Of a stretch of 22,615 nt of DNA, positions 13,696-20,999 are shown in pieces. The notes beneath the pieces were generated by a model. It searched no databases. It was not told the origin of the DNA and saw nothing but the letters and a program-made list of their open reading frames with translations. The stretch is from positions 1 to 22,615 of the forward strand of contig JAWSVD010000001.1 of NCBI GenBank assembly GCA_033852095.1. Direction: 5' to 3'. Numbering within the stretch: position 1 is the first letter of the stretch; the number at the start of each line of letters is the position of its first letter. Both the position numbers and the translations under genes were made by a program. This DNA comes from CALCKW01 sp033852095. Its GTDB lineage: Bacteria > Pseudomonadota > Gammaproteobacteria > CALCKW01.

Positions 13696-14151
13696 TTAGC
13701 CGCCGCAGCCGCCGATGGTGACTTTGACCGATTTTGAGGTCACGAAAACCCGGCCGTCGCTCATTTTAGCGAGAGCGATCACGTCTTGGGTTTTCGCCAG
13801 ACGGATACGGGTCGATGTGCGCGCCAAACCGCTCGCGGGGCTGTATTTAAAAGTGGCGAGGCTGGGGGCTGGGTTGTCATTTCCCAGCAGCATGATCTCC
13901 GTCACATAGTCCTGCTCGGACATGGGGCTTTCAACGCTCACTTCCACTGGGACCGTGTTGCCGTTTTCCGCTATCTCCGGCGCGGTGAGCGTGATTTTGC
14001 CCTCTGCAGGCACTGCACCTGCCGCGAAGGCATCGATCAGGGTTTGAGACTTTTCACTGAAAGCCAGCGCAGCGTAGGGAAAAGAGCCCAGGGCCACCGC
14101 TGCCGTGCTGACTGTTCCGGCCGTGATAAATTGTCGACGGTTAATACTCAT
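13696..14151 (-). CDS. soxY: SoxY, Tat-exported sulfur-carrier protein
   Basis: This 151-residue protein starts with a twin-arginine signal (INRRQFI at residues 3-9, then a hydrophobic stretch). It ends in the flexible arm GGCGG (147-151), whose Cys carries the sulfur substrate during Sox oxidation. GAGGA sits about 8 bases before the ATG. Downstream soxZ follows at once; upstream there is a 107-base gap to soxX that contains a small hairpin. The terminal arm is intact, so the carrier should work. Confidence 0.93.
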   Translation of the reverse strand: MSINRRQFITAGTVSTAAVALGSFPYAALAFSEKSQTLIDAFAAGAVPAEGKITLTAPEIAENGNTVPVEVSVESPMSEQDYVTEIMLLGNDNPAPSLATFKYSPASGLARTSTRIRLAKTQDVIALAKMSDGRVFVTSKSVKVTIGGCGG

Positions 14152-14227
14152 AACTGTGTTCCTCTGGCACCGAGCGCAGCAATCGAAATTATCTGCACAG
14201 CGATTTGTCTTGGAGGGGCAGACGCTT

Positions 14228-14246
14228 TAAATCCTGAATGGATTTA
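14228..14246 (-). repeat. Hairpin in the soxX-soxY gap
   Basis: TAAATCC and GGATTTA form a perfect 7-bp stem around a 5-base loop, 12 bases beyond the soxX stop. It has no T tract. It may adjust the soxX to soxYZA message ratio by processing or pausing. Confidence 0.4.
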
Positions 14247-14258
14247 TGCAGGCCAGCC

Positions 14259-14726
14259 TCAGGGTTGTTTGAAAGTTTTCAGATAAGCCACCACATCTTC
14301 CACTTGCTGCGCGCTGAGGATGGTTTTTCCCTGGAATTTCTTCGCCACACGCTCACCGACGGCGAGCGTATAGAAGCCCGGCATCACGGTTTCTTCGCTG
14401 AAGACTTTTTTGGCGTTGATCACCACAGTTCTCAGCAGGCCCTCGGGGTAGCGCGCGCCAACGCCGTCGAGCGTGGGGCCGATCTCACCGTGAAAGAGCT
14501 GTTCGGATTGATCCGAGGCCTTGTGGCAGGCAAGGCAGTTTCCCAGTTTGCGGTCGGCAAATACCTTGCGGCCCGCGACTGGATCACCGGCTGCTCCGGT
14601 GAGCGACTCGGTGACTTGCAGGCTGTCGTCAAAAACCACATCATCGGGGCCGACTGTCGCCGCTGCTTGAACGCTGAACGCGGCGAGCGCAAGCGCGACA
14701 TAAAGGGGGGCTGTTGTCTTCATCAT
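14259..14726 (-). CDS. soxX: SoxX, monoheme cytochrome c of thiosulfate oxidation
   Basis: This 155-residue protein has a Sec signal ending near VQAAA (residues about 1-25), one heme site CLACH, and a distal block with the likely Met ligand in TVMPGF. It ends in a VEDVVAYLKTF helix, the standard SoxX layout. It forms the SoxAX heterodimer with the product of soxA. Start: the doublet ATGATG at 14726-14721, with AAGGGA further upstream. The frame stays open upstream but lacks protein character there. A 158-base gap separates it from soxW. Confidence 0.9.
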   Translation of the reverse strand: MMKTTAPLYVALALAAFSVQAAATVGPDDVVFDDSLQVTESLTGAAGDPVAGRKVFADRKLGNCLACHKASDQSEQLFHGEIGPTLDGVGARYPEGLLRTVVINAKKVFSEETVMPGFYTLAVGERVAKKFQGKTILSAQQVEDVVAYLKTFKQP

Positions 14727-14752
14727 TATTCTATTTCGTCCCTTAAGCTTGG

Positions 14753-14773
14753 TGCTGCATCTGTACTGCAGCA
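14753..14773. promoter_or_regulatory. Perfect inverted repeat TGCTGCA-N7-TGCAGCA upstream of soxX
   Basis: A 7-bp perfect inverted repeat with a 7-base centre lies about 30 bases before soxX. A second palindrome with the same TGCAGC core, TGCAGCG-G-CGCTGCA, lies at 14861-14875, just before the soxW stop. A TTGACA occurs nearby at 14780-14775 but has no fitting -10 box. Two related sites in one gap suggest an internal regulatory region for soxXYZA. Confidence 0.4.
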
Positions 14774-14884
14774 ATGTCAAATTCAAAAAAAACGTGCCTC
14801 GGCCAGCGTTGATCTGCTCCGACAGAGCTTTTTGCCTCTGGCGCAGTACACCCTGATCAGTGCAGCGGCGCTGCAAGGCTGAAA

Positions 14885-15445
14885 TCACGGTTCGGCTCGC
14901 TTCATGCGTTGGGCGTGATAGTCCTGAAATTCAAGCGGCTGCAAATACGCCTTCTCGTGCACCCAGTGCAGCATGCTATAAGCCCTATCAATACTGACCG
15001 CTCCGGGCATTGTAGCAACTGCCTGCTCGAGTGTGTGTTGCGTCGAATTCGGGGATTCGGGCATAAAAACCAGTGTTGGTGTGTAGTGCAGCCCCCATTT
15101 TTTCAGGGCAGCGCTTTCAGCCAGGACTTCGCCATCCAAATCAGTCACTTCTTCGCTGCTAAAAAGGTTGTACTGCACCACCGTAAAGTGCGCCTCTATA
15201 AAAGACACCACCGCTGGATCGGCGAAGACCGTTTCGTGCAGTTTCGCGCAATAAGGGCAGTCGCGCTGTTCGACCAAGAGTAGCAGTCTCTTTTTCGCAG
15301 CGCGAGCCGATTGAATGTCCTCTCGCACGTCTTTAAAAGTTAGCTCCAGCCAAGGCTGCTTGTGCAGGCCGTCATCGCCTATTTCAGTTGCGAGCGCTGC
15401 GGTCCATGTAAAGCTGGCAAGTAGGGCGAGCATTATAAACTTCAT
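14885..15445 (-). CDS. soxW: SoxW-like periplasmic thioredoxin-fold protein
   Basis: This 186-residue protein has a Sec signal (MKFIMLALLASFTWTAALA), then a thioredoxin fold with the active-site pair in QRDCPYCAKL and a cis-Pro segment HYTPTLVFM. SoxW proteins in sox operons are periplasmic thiol-disulfide reductants thought to keep SoxYZ or SoxAX cysteines active. The ATG at 15445 starts the signal; AGGAG lies about 12 bases upstream. It is the first gene of the sox operon, about 55 bases after the predicted transcription start. A DsbC/thioredoxin-like protein of another name is possible, but context favours SoxW. Confidence 0.85.
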   Translation of the reverse strand: MKFIMLALLASFTWTAALATEIGDDGLHKQPWLELTFKDVREDIQSARAAKKRLLLLVEQRDCPYCAKLHETVFADPAVVSFIEAHFTVVQYNLFSSEEVTDLDGEVLAESAALKKWGLHYTPTLVFMPESPNSTQHTLEQAVATMPGAVSIDRAYSMLHWVHEKAYLQPLEFQDYHAQRMKRAEP

Positions 15446-15507
15446 TGTCTGTACTGGCTCCTGAAGGTGTTCCGCGCATAACGCGCAGGCCCGCAATTTC
15501 ACTGTTC

Positions 15508-15535
15508 ATTATAAAACAGTCAGCCTAACTGTCAA
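15508..15535 (-). promoter_or_regulatory. Perfect-consensus sigma70 promoter of the sox operon with internal operator
   Basis: On the minus strand TTGACA (15535-15530), 16 bases and TATAAT (15513-15508) match both sigma70 hexamers exactly. Inside lies ACAGT-TAGGCTG-ACTGT, an inverted repeat filling most of the spacer. A promoter this strong with a palindrome between its boxes is the classic layout of repressor control. The repressor is unknown; the MarR gene next door is one candidate, but its own sites have a different sequence. Confidence 0.75.
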
Positions 15536-15650
15536 AAATGAAAACAAACGCCCCATATATAGAGAATGATGAGATCGGAACTGGCCGTGACAGGGCCAGA
15601 ACGGGGATGTTTACTTAGCCCTGCGTTGTTAGATCAGCTCCGGACACAGG

Positions 15651-16109
15651 TCAATCCAGTGGTCTGTCGGTCTCCCGTTTTGCAAGCCTTGCCATCACCG
15701 TGTGCCACGCTGCGGACTCGGTTTGATCGCTGCCCAGTACCTCTTTCAGTAGGCGGTGCTGCGCCTGGGTGACTGCCTGCTCCAGTGCGCTGCCTTCATC
15801 GCTCAGGGTTAAGCAGCGGCTGCGTTTGTCGGCGGGGTGGGGGGTCGATACCACCAGCCCGGCTTGAAGCAAATCCCGCAGCGGCCCGTGCAGCGCTTGT
15901 TTACTGACGGCGAGTATGTCGATCAGCTCGCCCACGGCAAGCCCGGGATCCCGTGCCACAAAGTAGAGAATACGGTGGTGCACTCTGCTCAGCCGCTGCT
16001 GCTCGAGAATCTGGTCGGCCTCCGCGGTAAAGGCGCGGTAGCCAAAGTGCAGCAACTCCATGGCGCGATTGAGTTTTTGCTCTTCTGTGATCTTAATTTG
16101 GTCAACCAT
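15651..16109 (-). CDS. MarR-family transcriptional regulator
   Basis: This 152-residue winged-helix regulator has the MarR pattern: an N-terminal dimer helix, LSRVHHRILYFVARDPGLAV, recognition region SKQALHGPLRDLLQAGLV, and a wing with PADKRSRCLTLSDEG. MarR dimers bind short palindromes and release on ligand or thiol oxidation. The gene is divergent from a PLP aminotransferase, with 72 bases between starts, and two GTCAA-N5-TTGAC sites lie in that gap, one over its own start codon. Autorepression and control of the aminotransferase are therefore likely. The ligand is unknown; there are no Cys residues to suggest thiol sensing. Confidence 0.88.
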   Translation of the reverse strand: MVDQIKITEEQKLNRAMELLHFGYRAFTAEADQILEQQRLSRVHHRILYFVARDPGLAVGELIDILAVSKQALHGPLRDLLQAGLVVSTPHPADKRSRCLTLSDEGSALEQAVTQAQHRLLKEVLGSDQTESAAWHTVMARLAKRETDRPLD

Positions 16110-16115
16110 ATTGAC
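16101..16115. promoter_or_regulatory. MarR operator O1, GTCAA-N5-TTGAC
   Basis: GTCAACCATATTGAC is a perfect 5-bp inverted repeat with a 5-base centre. It overlaps the start codon of the marR gene and the -35 box (TTGACG, 16111-16116) of the aminotransferase promoter. Its centre lies 41 bases, about four helical turns, from the second copy. Confidence 0.7.
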
Positions 16116-16140
16116 GTTGTTTGTTCGTTGCCAGTAATAT
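16111..16140 (+). promoter_or_regulatory. Sigma70 promoter of the aminotransferase gene
   Basis: TTGACG (16111-16116), 18 bases and TAATAT (16135-16140) make a good sigma70 promoter about 42 bases before the aminotransferase ATG. It is flanked by both operators: O1 covers the -35 box and O2 starts just after the -10 box. Confidence 0.6.
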
Positions 16141-16141
16141 A

Positions 16142-16156
16142 GTCAACTATATTGAC
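16142..16156. promoter_or_regulatory. MarR operator O2, GTCAA-N5-TTGAC
   Basis: GTCAACTATATTGAC differs from O1 by one base, in the centre. It lies directly after the aminotransferase -10 box, over the expected transcription start. It is also the centre of a longer palindrome, AATATAG-TCAA-CTATATT. Binding would block initiation. Confidence 0.7.
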
Positions 16157-16181
16157 TTAATTCACGCCCAAGGCCAACCCA

Positions 16182-17342
16182 ATGACTGCTGATTCCCTGT
16201 TCGCTCGACGAATCCACGGGCTCGCTTCTTCGCCCATTCGCGATATTCTCGCTGCGGCCCAGCGCCCCGACGTGATCTCCTTTGCGGGTGGCTTGCCCGC
16301 AACGGAGCTGTTGCCACAGTTTGGCGAGTGGCAGCCACCGCGAGAAGCTGGGCAGTACGGGCCCTCCGAAGGAGAACCGGTGCTGCGTGAGCAGGTGGCG
16401 GAACTATTGGCTCAAAGGGGATTGGCGGTAGAACCAGATCAGGTGCTGATCACTTCTGGCTCGCAGCAGGGCATAGACCTGGTAGCGAAAATGCTGTTGG
16501 ATCCCGGTGATACGGTGGCGCTTGAAGCGCCCAGCTATTTGGCTGCGCTGCAGGTGTTCACGCTGTTCCAGGCCAACATGGCCAGCATGGGAAGCTCTGT
16601 GATCGGTCTGGATTTTGAGCGCATTGATGCCGTATTGGCTGAAAGACCGAAGCTAAGCTACCTCGTACCCACTTTCCAGAACCCGACCGGATATGCCTAT
16701 ACGGCCGCCGAGCGCCAACAGATGGCCGAGCTGCTGGACCGCTACCAAGTGCCCCTTTTGGAAGACGAGCCCTACCGGGAGCTGGACTACGAGGGCAATG
16801 ACAGCTATTTGCCGATAGCGGCTCAGTTGCAGCGCTCACCGTGGATCTACCAGGGGACCTTTTCAAAGGTGTTGATGCCGGGCTTGCGGATAGGCTACGT
16901 GGCGGCGAGCCCGCAGTTTATGCCTGTGCTGACCCGTTTGAAACAAGCCGCTGATCTGCACACGCAGCGCATAGGGCAGCTGTGGGTGTCGCAGTGGTTG
17001 AGCAGCGGCAAGCAGCCCGCGCATGTCGCCGAGCTGGTGACTCAATACCGTAAAAAGCGCGACGCAATGCAGCAGGAGCTGGAACGGCAATTCGGGGATA
17101 TCGCACGCTGGGATATTCCTGCGGGCGGACTCTTCTTCTGGCTAAAACTGCTGCAGCAGAGAGACACGCGTGAATACCTGCCAAAGGCCTTGGCTTCGGG
17201 CACTGCCTTTATGCCTGGCGAGCCATTTTTTGCGGAAAAGGAAGAGCAGCAGGGTTATCTCCGTCTCAACTTCAGCCACGCAGATCCCGCGTTGTTGTCG
17301 GAGGGGGTGTCGCGCTTGAGGGCTGTTTTTGACGCTGATTGA
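16182..17342 (+). CDS. PLP-dependent fold-type I aminotransferase (LysN/MocR-domain type)
   Basis: This 386-residue enzyme has the class I/II aminotransferase marks: ISFAGGLP near the start, NPTG at 167-170, EDEPYRE with Asp195 and Tyr198, the PLP lysine Lys229 in GTFSKVLMPGLRIGY, and Arg236. The type resembles 2-aminoadipate/aromatic aminotransferases and the enzyme domain of MocR proteins, but without the N-terminal DNA-binding part. The exact amino donor cannot be read from sequence. AAGG lies about 9 bases before the ATG. Its promoter is covered by the two MarR operators, so expression is probably inducible. A hairpin follows the gene. Confidence 0.88.
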   Translation: MTADSLFARRIHGLASSPIRDILAAAQRPDVISFAGGLPATELLPQFGEWQPPREAGQYGPSEGEPVLREQVAELLAQRGLAVEPDQVLITSGSQQGIDLVAKMLLDPGDTVALEAPSYLAALQVFTLFQANMASMGSSVIGLDFERIDAVLAERPKLSYLVPTFQNPTGYAYTAAERQQMAELLDRYQVPLLEDEPYRELDYEGNDSYLPIAAQLQRSPWIYQGTFSKVLMPGLRIGYVAASPQFMPVLTRLKQAADLHTQRIGQLWVSQWLSSGKQPAHVAELVTQYRKKRDAMQQELERQFGDIARWDIPAGGLFFWLKLLQQRDTREYLPKALASGTAFMPGEPFFAEKEEQQGYLRLNFSHADPALLSEGVSRLRAVFDAD

Positions 17343-17383
17343 ACTCAGGGAAAACAGTTGAGATAAACTCTTTAATAACACAA

Positions 17384-17402
17384 GCCCGGCCAATGGCCGG
17401 GC
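17384..17402. terminator. GC-rich hairpin between the aminotransferase and bufferin precursor genes
   Basis: GCCCGGCC-AAT-GGCCGGGC is a perfect 8-bp stem with a 3-base loop, between two convergent genes. On the minus strand it lies 13 bases past the bufferin precursor stop and is followed by a T-containing stretch (TTGTGTTATT). It probably terminates in both directions. Confidence 0.7.
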
Positions 17403-17414
17403 CTGTCGTACGAT

Positions 17415-17699
17415 TTATCCTTCGAAAGTGCCACCAGCCGTGTCGCAATCGGCTTTGCTGCTCAAAGTGAAGCCTTGGCCTGCGCAGGAATTTTGGCCTT
17501 TGCAGGAACTGGTAGCTGTTGCGCATTCACTGGTGCCTTTGCAGCTGTTGGCGCCAACACATTTGCCCGCAACATCGCTGGCGGCCGCTTTCATCTTCAT
17601 TTTCATTTCAGCGCCGTCAGCCTTTTGTGGCATTGAATTACAGCCAGACAACAACAGGGCAGTGGCGGCGGCGAGGGCGAGACCGTTTAATGGTTTCAT
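17415..17699 (-). CDS. bufA2: BufA2-like bufferin precursor with a lipoprotein signal
   Basis: This 94-residue Cys-rich peptide has an N-terminal signal that ends in a lipobox LLSGC (Cys20). A Lys/Met-rich spacer EMKMKMKA follows, then a core with six Cys (47, 53, 59, 66, 72, 85) in the pattern GKCVGANSC, SSCKGQNSCAGQGF and ADC. This pattern matches the BufA2 group of bufferins, ribosomal peptides whose core Cys are oxidised by an MNIO enzyme so that they bind copper. The MNIO and BufC genes lie directly upstream on the same strand. TTAGGAG is 7 bases before the ATG at 17699. Two features are odd: the lipobox, where an ordinary Sec signal is expected, and its place as last gene of the operon. 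Confidence 0.82.
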   Translation of the reverse strand: MKPLNGLALAAATALLLSGCNSMPQKADGAEMKMKMKAAASDVAGKCVGANSCKGTSECATATSSCKGQNSCAGQGFTLSSKADCDTAGGTFEG

Positions 17700-17736
17700 G
17701 GTAGTGCTCCTAAGGGGGGTAGTGAACGTCATGCGT

Positions 17737-18483
17737 TCAGGGGTGAAACGTGACAATGATCTGGTCGTTGCACCACTGCAGCAGCAGTTGCATCGCCATC
17801 TCGGGGATTTGTTCTTCGTCGATGTGCGCGGCGAGCCCCTGGCAAATTTCGCCAAAGTTCGCGCCGGACTTCACGCTGGCCAGTGCTTCTTGCTCAATCA
17901 CATCCAGTGATCGCCAGTGCACGCGCAGCTCCTTGCGCCACAAGAGCCAGGGCTCAGCGGCTGAGTTGGCGGGGGCAGATACAGACTCGCGTCGATTCAA
18001 TTGTTGCCACAGCGGGGGAACCGCGGCGGGGAAGTGATCCACCACCAGAGCGGGAATCAGTTCCAAGCGCATTTCGCCCCAGCGCTCGGGCGGGATCTGT
18101 TGCAGCTCGGCCACACCGGAGACAGCGCTGTCCTCGCCATCAAACAGGCAGCTCTTGGCCCATTCGAATCGCGCCATGTCGGCCAGCGCAGGCACTCTAG
18201 ACCAGTGTGTTGAGGCGGCGATATATGTGGGCAAGGAGCGGCCTATCCAACGAATCGACGGGTGTTTGGAAGGGTGGGCTTCGAGGTAGTCTGCTGTCAG
18301 TGCCAGCATGTCATCGTCGCCAAGAATTTGGTGCACTGCATCGAAGTCCGCGCGCAGCGCTTCGTCAATGCGCAGCAGGTAGGCGTTTCGATAGGCCTGC
18401 ATGCCCGCGCTGACATCCGCAGCCGCTTCGGGCGCAATCATCTGCGCGAGGAAACGCCGCTGCAGTGCTTGAAGTTCGCTCAC
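17737..18483 (-). CDS. bufC: BufC/HvfC-type DUF2063 protein, partner of the MNIO enzyme
   Basis: This 248-residue protein has an N-terminal DUF2063 domain, with LQRRFLAQMI, then YRNAYLLRIDEALRADF and the segment GRSLPTYI (residues 1-90). The C-terminal domain is less conserved. DUF2063 partners bind the precursor leader and bring it to the MNIO enzyme. The start is GTG at 18483, overlapping the stop of the MNIO gene as GTGA, so the two are translationally coupled. The precursor gene follows 37 bases downstream. The C-terminal part could be a second recognition domain; I cannot say more from sequence. Confidence 0.87.
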   Translation of the reverse strand: MSELQALQRRFLAQMIAPEAAADVSAGMQAYRNAYLLRIDEALRADFDAVHQILGDDDMLALTADYLEAHPSKHPSIRWIGRSLPTYIAASTHWSRVPALADMARFEWAKSCLFDGEDSAVSGVAELQQIPPERWGEMRLELIPALVVDHFPAAVPPLWQQLNRRESVSAPANSAAEPWLLWRKELRVHWRSLDVIEQEALASVKSGANFGEICQGLAAHIDEEQIPEMAMQLLLQWCNDQIIVTFHP

Positions 18484-19319
18484 GCCACTGCGCCTGTCTG
18501 CAATCCCAGCTGACGCGCCTGATTGAGCTCGGCAAAGAGTTCATCAAAGGGGGGGATATTGCCGTCGCGCTCAATCATGGTGTTGATAAACCCGTGCTGT
18601 TGGATCACCTCGCTGTACAGCGCCCAGACGGGGTCGCACACCGCTTGATCGTGTGTGTCTATCAACAGGGTTCCGTCTGCTGACTGTGAGTGCCCTGCGA
18701 GGTGAAGTTGCCAGACCCGATCCATCGGCACGCCTGCGATGAAATCCTCTGCCCTGTATTGGTGGTTGCGGGCGCTGACATACACATTATTGATGTCGAG
18801 CAGCAGCAGGCAGTCCGCTCGTTTCGCAATGCTGCTGATGAATGCCCACTCGCTCATCTCGGACTCTTCAAAGGTGACGTAGCTGGAGAGGTTCTCAAGC
18901 AGTATCTGCCTGCCCAGATAGTCTTGGACACGGCTGATTCGGTCGGCCACATGCCGCGCGCTGCTCGCGGTATAGGGCAGGGGCAGCAAGTCGTGTGCGT
19001 TGTGCGCATCAACACCCGTCCAGCACAGGTGGTCAGATACCCACATGGGCTGCACCCGGTCTATCAGCTCTTTGAGTGCGCCGAGGTATGCCATGTTCAG
19101 CGCATCGGTGCTGCCGAGCGAGAGTGAGACGCCGTGCATCACCATGGGGTAGTGCGAGCGGATCTTGTCCAAGTAATACAGCGGTTTGCCACCCGGAACC
19201 ATGTAGTTCTCGGAAATGACCTCAAACCAATCGACTTTGGGCAGGTGTTCGAGCACGTGGTCGTAGTGGCTCGGGCGTAGTCCCAATCCATAGCCAAGCT
19301 CAGGCCGCGTTGTAGGCAT
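18480..19319 (-). CDS. bufB: BufB-type MNIO (DUF692) multinuclear iron oxidase
   Basis: This 279-residue TIM-barrel enzyme of the DUF692 family has its metal-ligand motifs in order: MHGVSLSLG (His62), SDHLCW (Asp96, His97), LLENLSSY (Glu142, Asn143), LLLDINNVYV (Asp175, Asn177), HLAGH (His206, His210), IDTHD (Asp221, His223) and ERD (Glu250). MNIO enzymes use two or three irons and oxygen to convert peptide Cys into oxazolone/thioamide or thiooxazole groups. The substrate here is very likely the Cys-rich precursor two genes downstream. AAGGG lies 6 bases before the ATG. It is first in the bufBCA operon; no DoxX-type bufD is present. Confidence 0.92.
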   Translation of the reverse strand: MPTTRPELGYGLGLRPSHYDHVLEHLPKVDWFEVISENYMVPGGKPLYYLDKIRSHYPMVMHGVSLSLGSTDALNMAYLGALKELIDRVQPMWVSDHLCWTGVDAHNAHDLLPLPYTASSARHVADRISRVQDYLGRQILLENLSSYVTFEESEMSEWAFISSIAKRADCLLLLDINNVYVSARNHQYRAEDFIAGVPMDRVWQLHLAGHSQSADGTLLIDTHDQAVCDPVWALYSEVIQQHGFINTMIERDGNIPPFDELFAELNQARQLGLQTGAVA

Positions 19320-20999
19320 GGAGCGCCCTTGGTGCTGAAAGTTGATAAAGACTGTAGCCTAAAAAATAGGGTGTTATCAGTTCGTAAGAGCACGTACACG
19401 GGCCCATAGTCTCTTGGCGGCAGATGTCCGATTTTTCCTCTGACCTCTTTGCGTTTACCGCCCTGTGTGCATTCCCAGTCGTCATTTTTGGGCGCAGGTT
19501 TGCCGTCTCGCTGTCAACAGCGGTGCCGCAATCAAGATTAGCTAAACGTTGTCGCCCTAGTTGTGGCTGTCTCTGCAGGCGCTTTTCCGAGCCGCGCATG
19601 GCTGCGACAAATGTCCCATCTCTGTGTGCGCCTATCGCTGCAGCGCGGTGCTAAGGCTCTGATCCGCTCAGGGGCGGTATGGTTGAGCATGACAGGCTCT
19701 GGATTTTCCAGGAATTGTATAGTCAGTGTCACGCTTGAATTACTGTGAAAGGGCCACTCGATGGCACGGCGTGCTCTACGAGTGAATGCCAATGATTAGC
19801 ACTTGCAGTGTTATAGCTAAAAGCGTGGTGGTCATCTTGTTTTGCATATACGAATTTCATTTTGCAATCACGAACCACTCTATGGGTGGGGCGAACTGTC
19901 GTGGCTCCAGAGCGCGCTGCGGCGATTCGACTGGACTGTCTTTAATGCAAGCGCAGTTTCATTCTGAACTGCAGCCAAATGTTCAAGACCTCGCGCACAG
20001 AAGGAGAAATGGATCGCATCCTTAAAGACGCTATATATAAAAATTCCTAATGTATATTGTGTATCTCGTTGCAAAAAGGTGGGAGATTCTGCTTCTGTGC
20101 GGTTGACATCATTTGTCTCATGTTTGCTGCGATATTCTGGCCCCCTGATTTCTCCACTCTGGATCCATTCGAAGGGCTTCCGTTGCTCTAGGGCCTGTTA
20201 TTGGTGGCGAGGATCCAGTCTATTAGGTTGGGGTGATCTCAAGAAAGCAGGTGTATCAGCTGTTTTTCTGGCTGATTTCTTTTCGTGCTGGATTTGCAGG
20301 GAAAAGTGATATCCGGACGTTTCCCTTCCCATGAGAGGTAGTTCACGTCTTCGGCGTTCTAGCAGGTGAAATTCCGTGTCGTTTATGGCTGCTGTTGAAG
20401 TGCTGATCTTGAGGTGATACCAGTTGTATTGTTCAATTAATGCGTGAGCAAAATCCTCTTGCTACAGCTCGTATAAAGACGGGTGAGAAGCTCAAATTTA
20501 CCGGTGTATCTTGGGCTGCTTGTGTTAGATCGTTCCTAAAGGGCCCTGGTTCTTGAAGTGAATCTAAGATCCAGTGGAAATTAATTTGTTTATGTCAAAA
20601 ATCAATTTGATTTCACAAAAAAACTCGGAATTAATGCTAAATTAATTTAATTAATTAGTTTTAGTTATTCTACATTCAGGCCGATTTCGCATCTGGCATT
20701 ATTTGTATTTAGTTCTCAAATACCACTGGTGATTGATTGCAGATTTATCTGGCGAAGGTGGCCGTAGTTGTGTTATTTCTGAAGTAGGAATACGTTTTAA
20801 TCACGTGCCACTATGTGCATATGGCGACACGATTTAGCAGTTCCTTATGACAAGTGGAAACAGATTCGGCGAACCAGTCTGTACGCATGTTAAAACTTGT
20901 TGTTATATTCGAACCCTACTTAAGAAAGTAAATTAATAAACCGTGTTGCTAATAGAAAGTTTCAAAAATTTGACCAATCTTCACAGGATATCGTGAATC
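19320..20999. other. Long gene-free stretch, AT-rich on its right half
   Basis: For 1.7 kb no frame shows protein-like sequence with a ribosome site; the open frames here are under 90 codons and of odd composition. About 20,000-21,000 is clearly AT-rich against the GC-rich rest. It includes runs such as CTATATATAAAAATTC (20,031-20,046) and the palindrome AAATTAATTT (20,639-20,648). The left part must hold the bufBCA promoter. The right part ends with a TACTT-AAGA-AAGTA palindrome (20,917-20,930) upstream of the next gene. It may be a nucleoid-protein-silenced control region, a remnant of transferred DNA, or contain small RNAs that I cannot recognise. Confidence 0.5.
20917..20930. promoter_or_regulatory. 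Palindrome TACTT-AAGA-AAGTA before the smORF/TPR unit
   Basis: This perfect 5-bp inverted repeat lies about 70 bases before the small ORF, next to AT-rich sequence that could form a promoter (TTGTTG, 17 bases, TTAAGA). Neither box is strong. It is a possible operator for the unit that follows. Confidence 0.3.

Noticed and set aside
14775..14780. TTGACA before soxX as a full internal promoter
   Set aside because: No acceptable -10 box lies 15-19 bases downstream.
19424..19654. Possible 76-codon gene on the plus strand upstream of the MNIO gene
   Set aside because: It starts ATGTCCGAT after a GGCGG, but turns into an Arg/Cys/Pro/Ser-rich sequence with no protein-like pattern. It is more likely chance in the intergenic region.
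19762..19780. Possible sigma54 promoter TGGCACGGCGTGCTC
   Set aside because: The -24-like TGGCACG is present, but the GC of the -12 element is at the wrong spacing.
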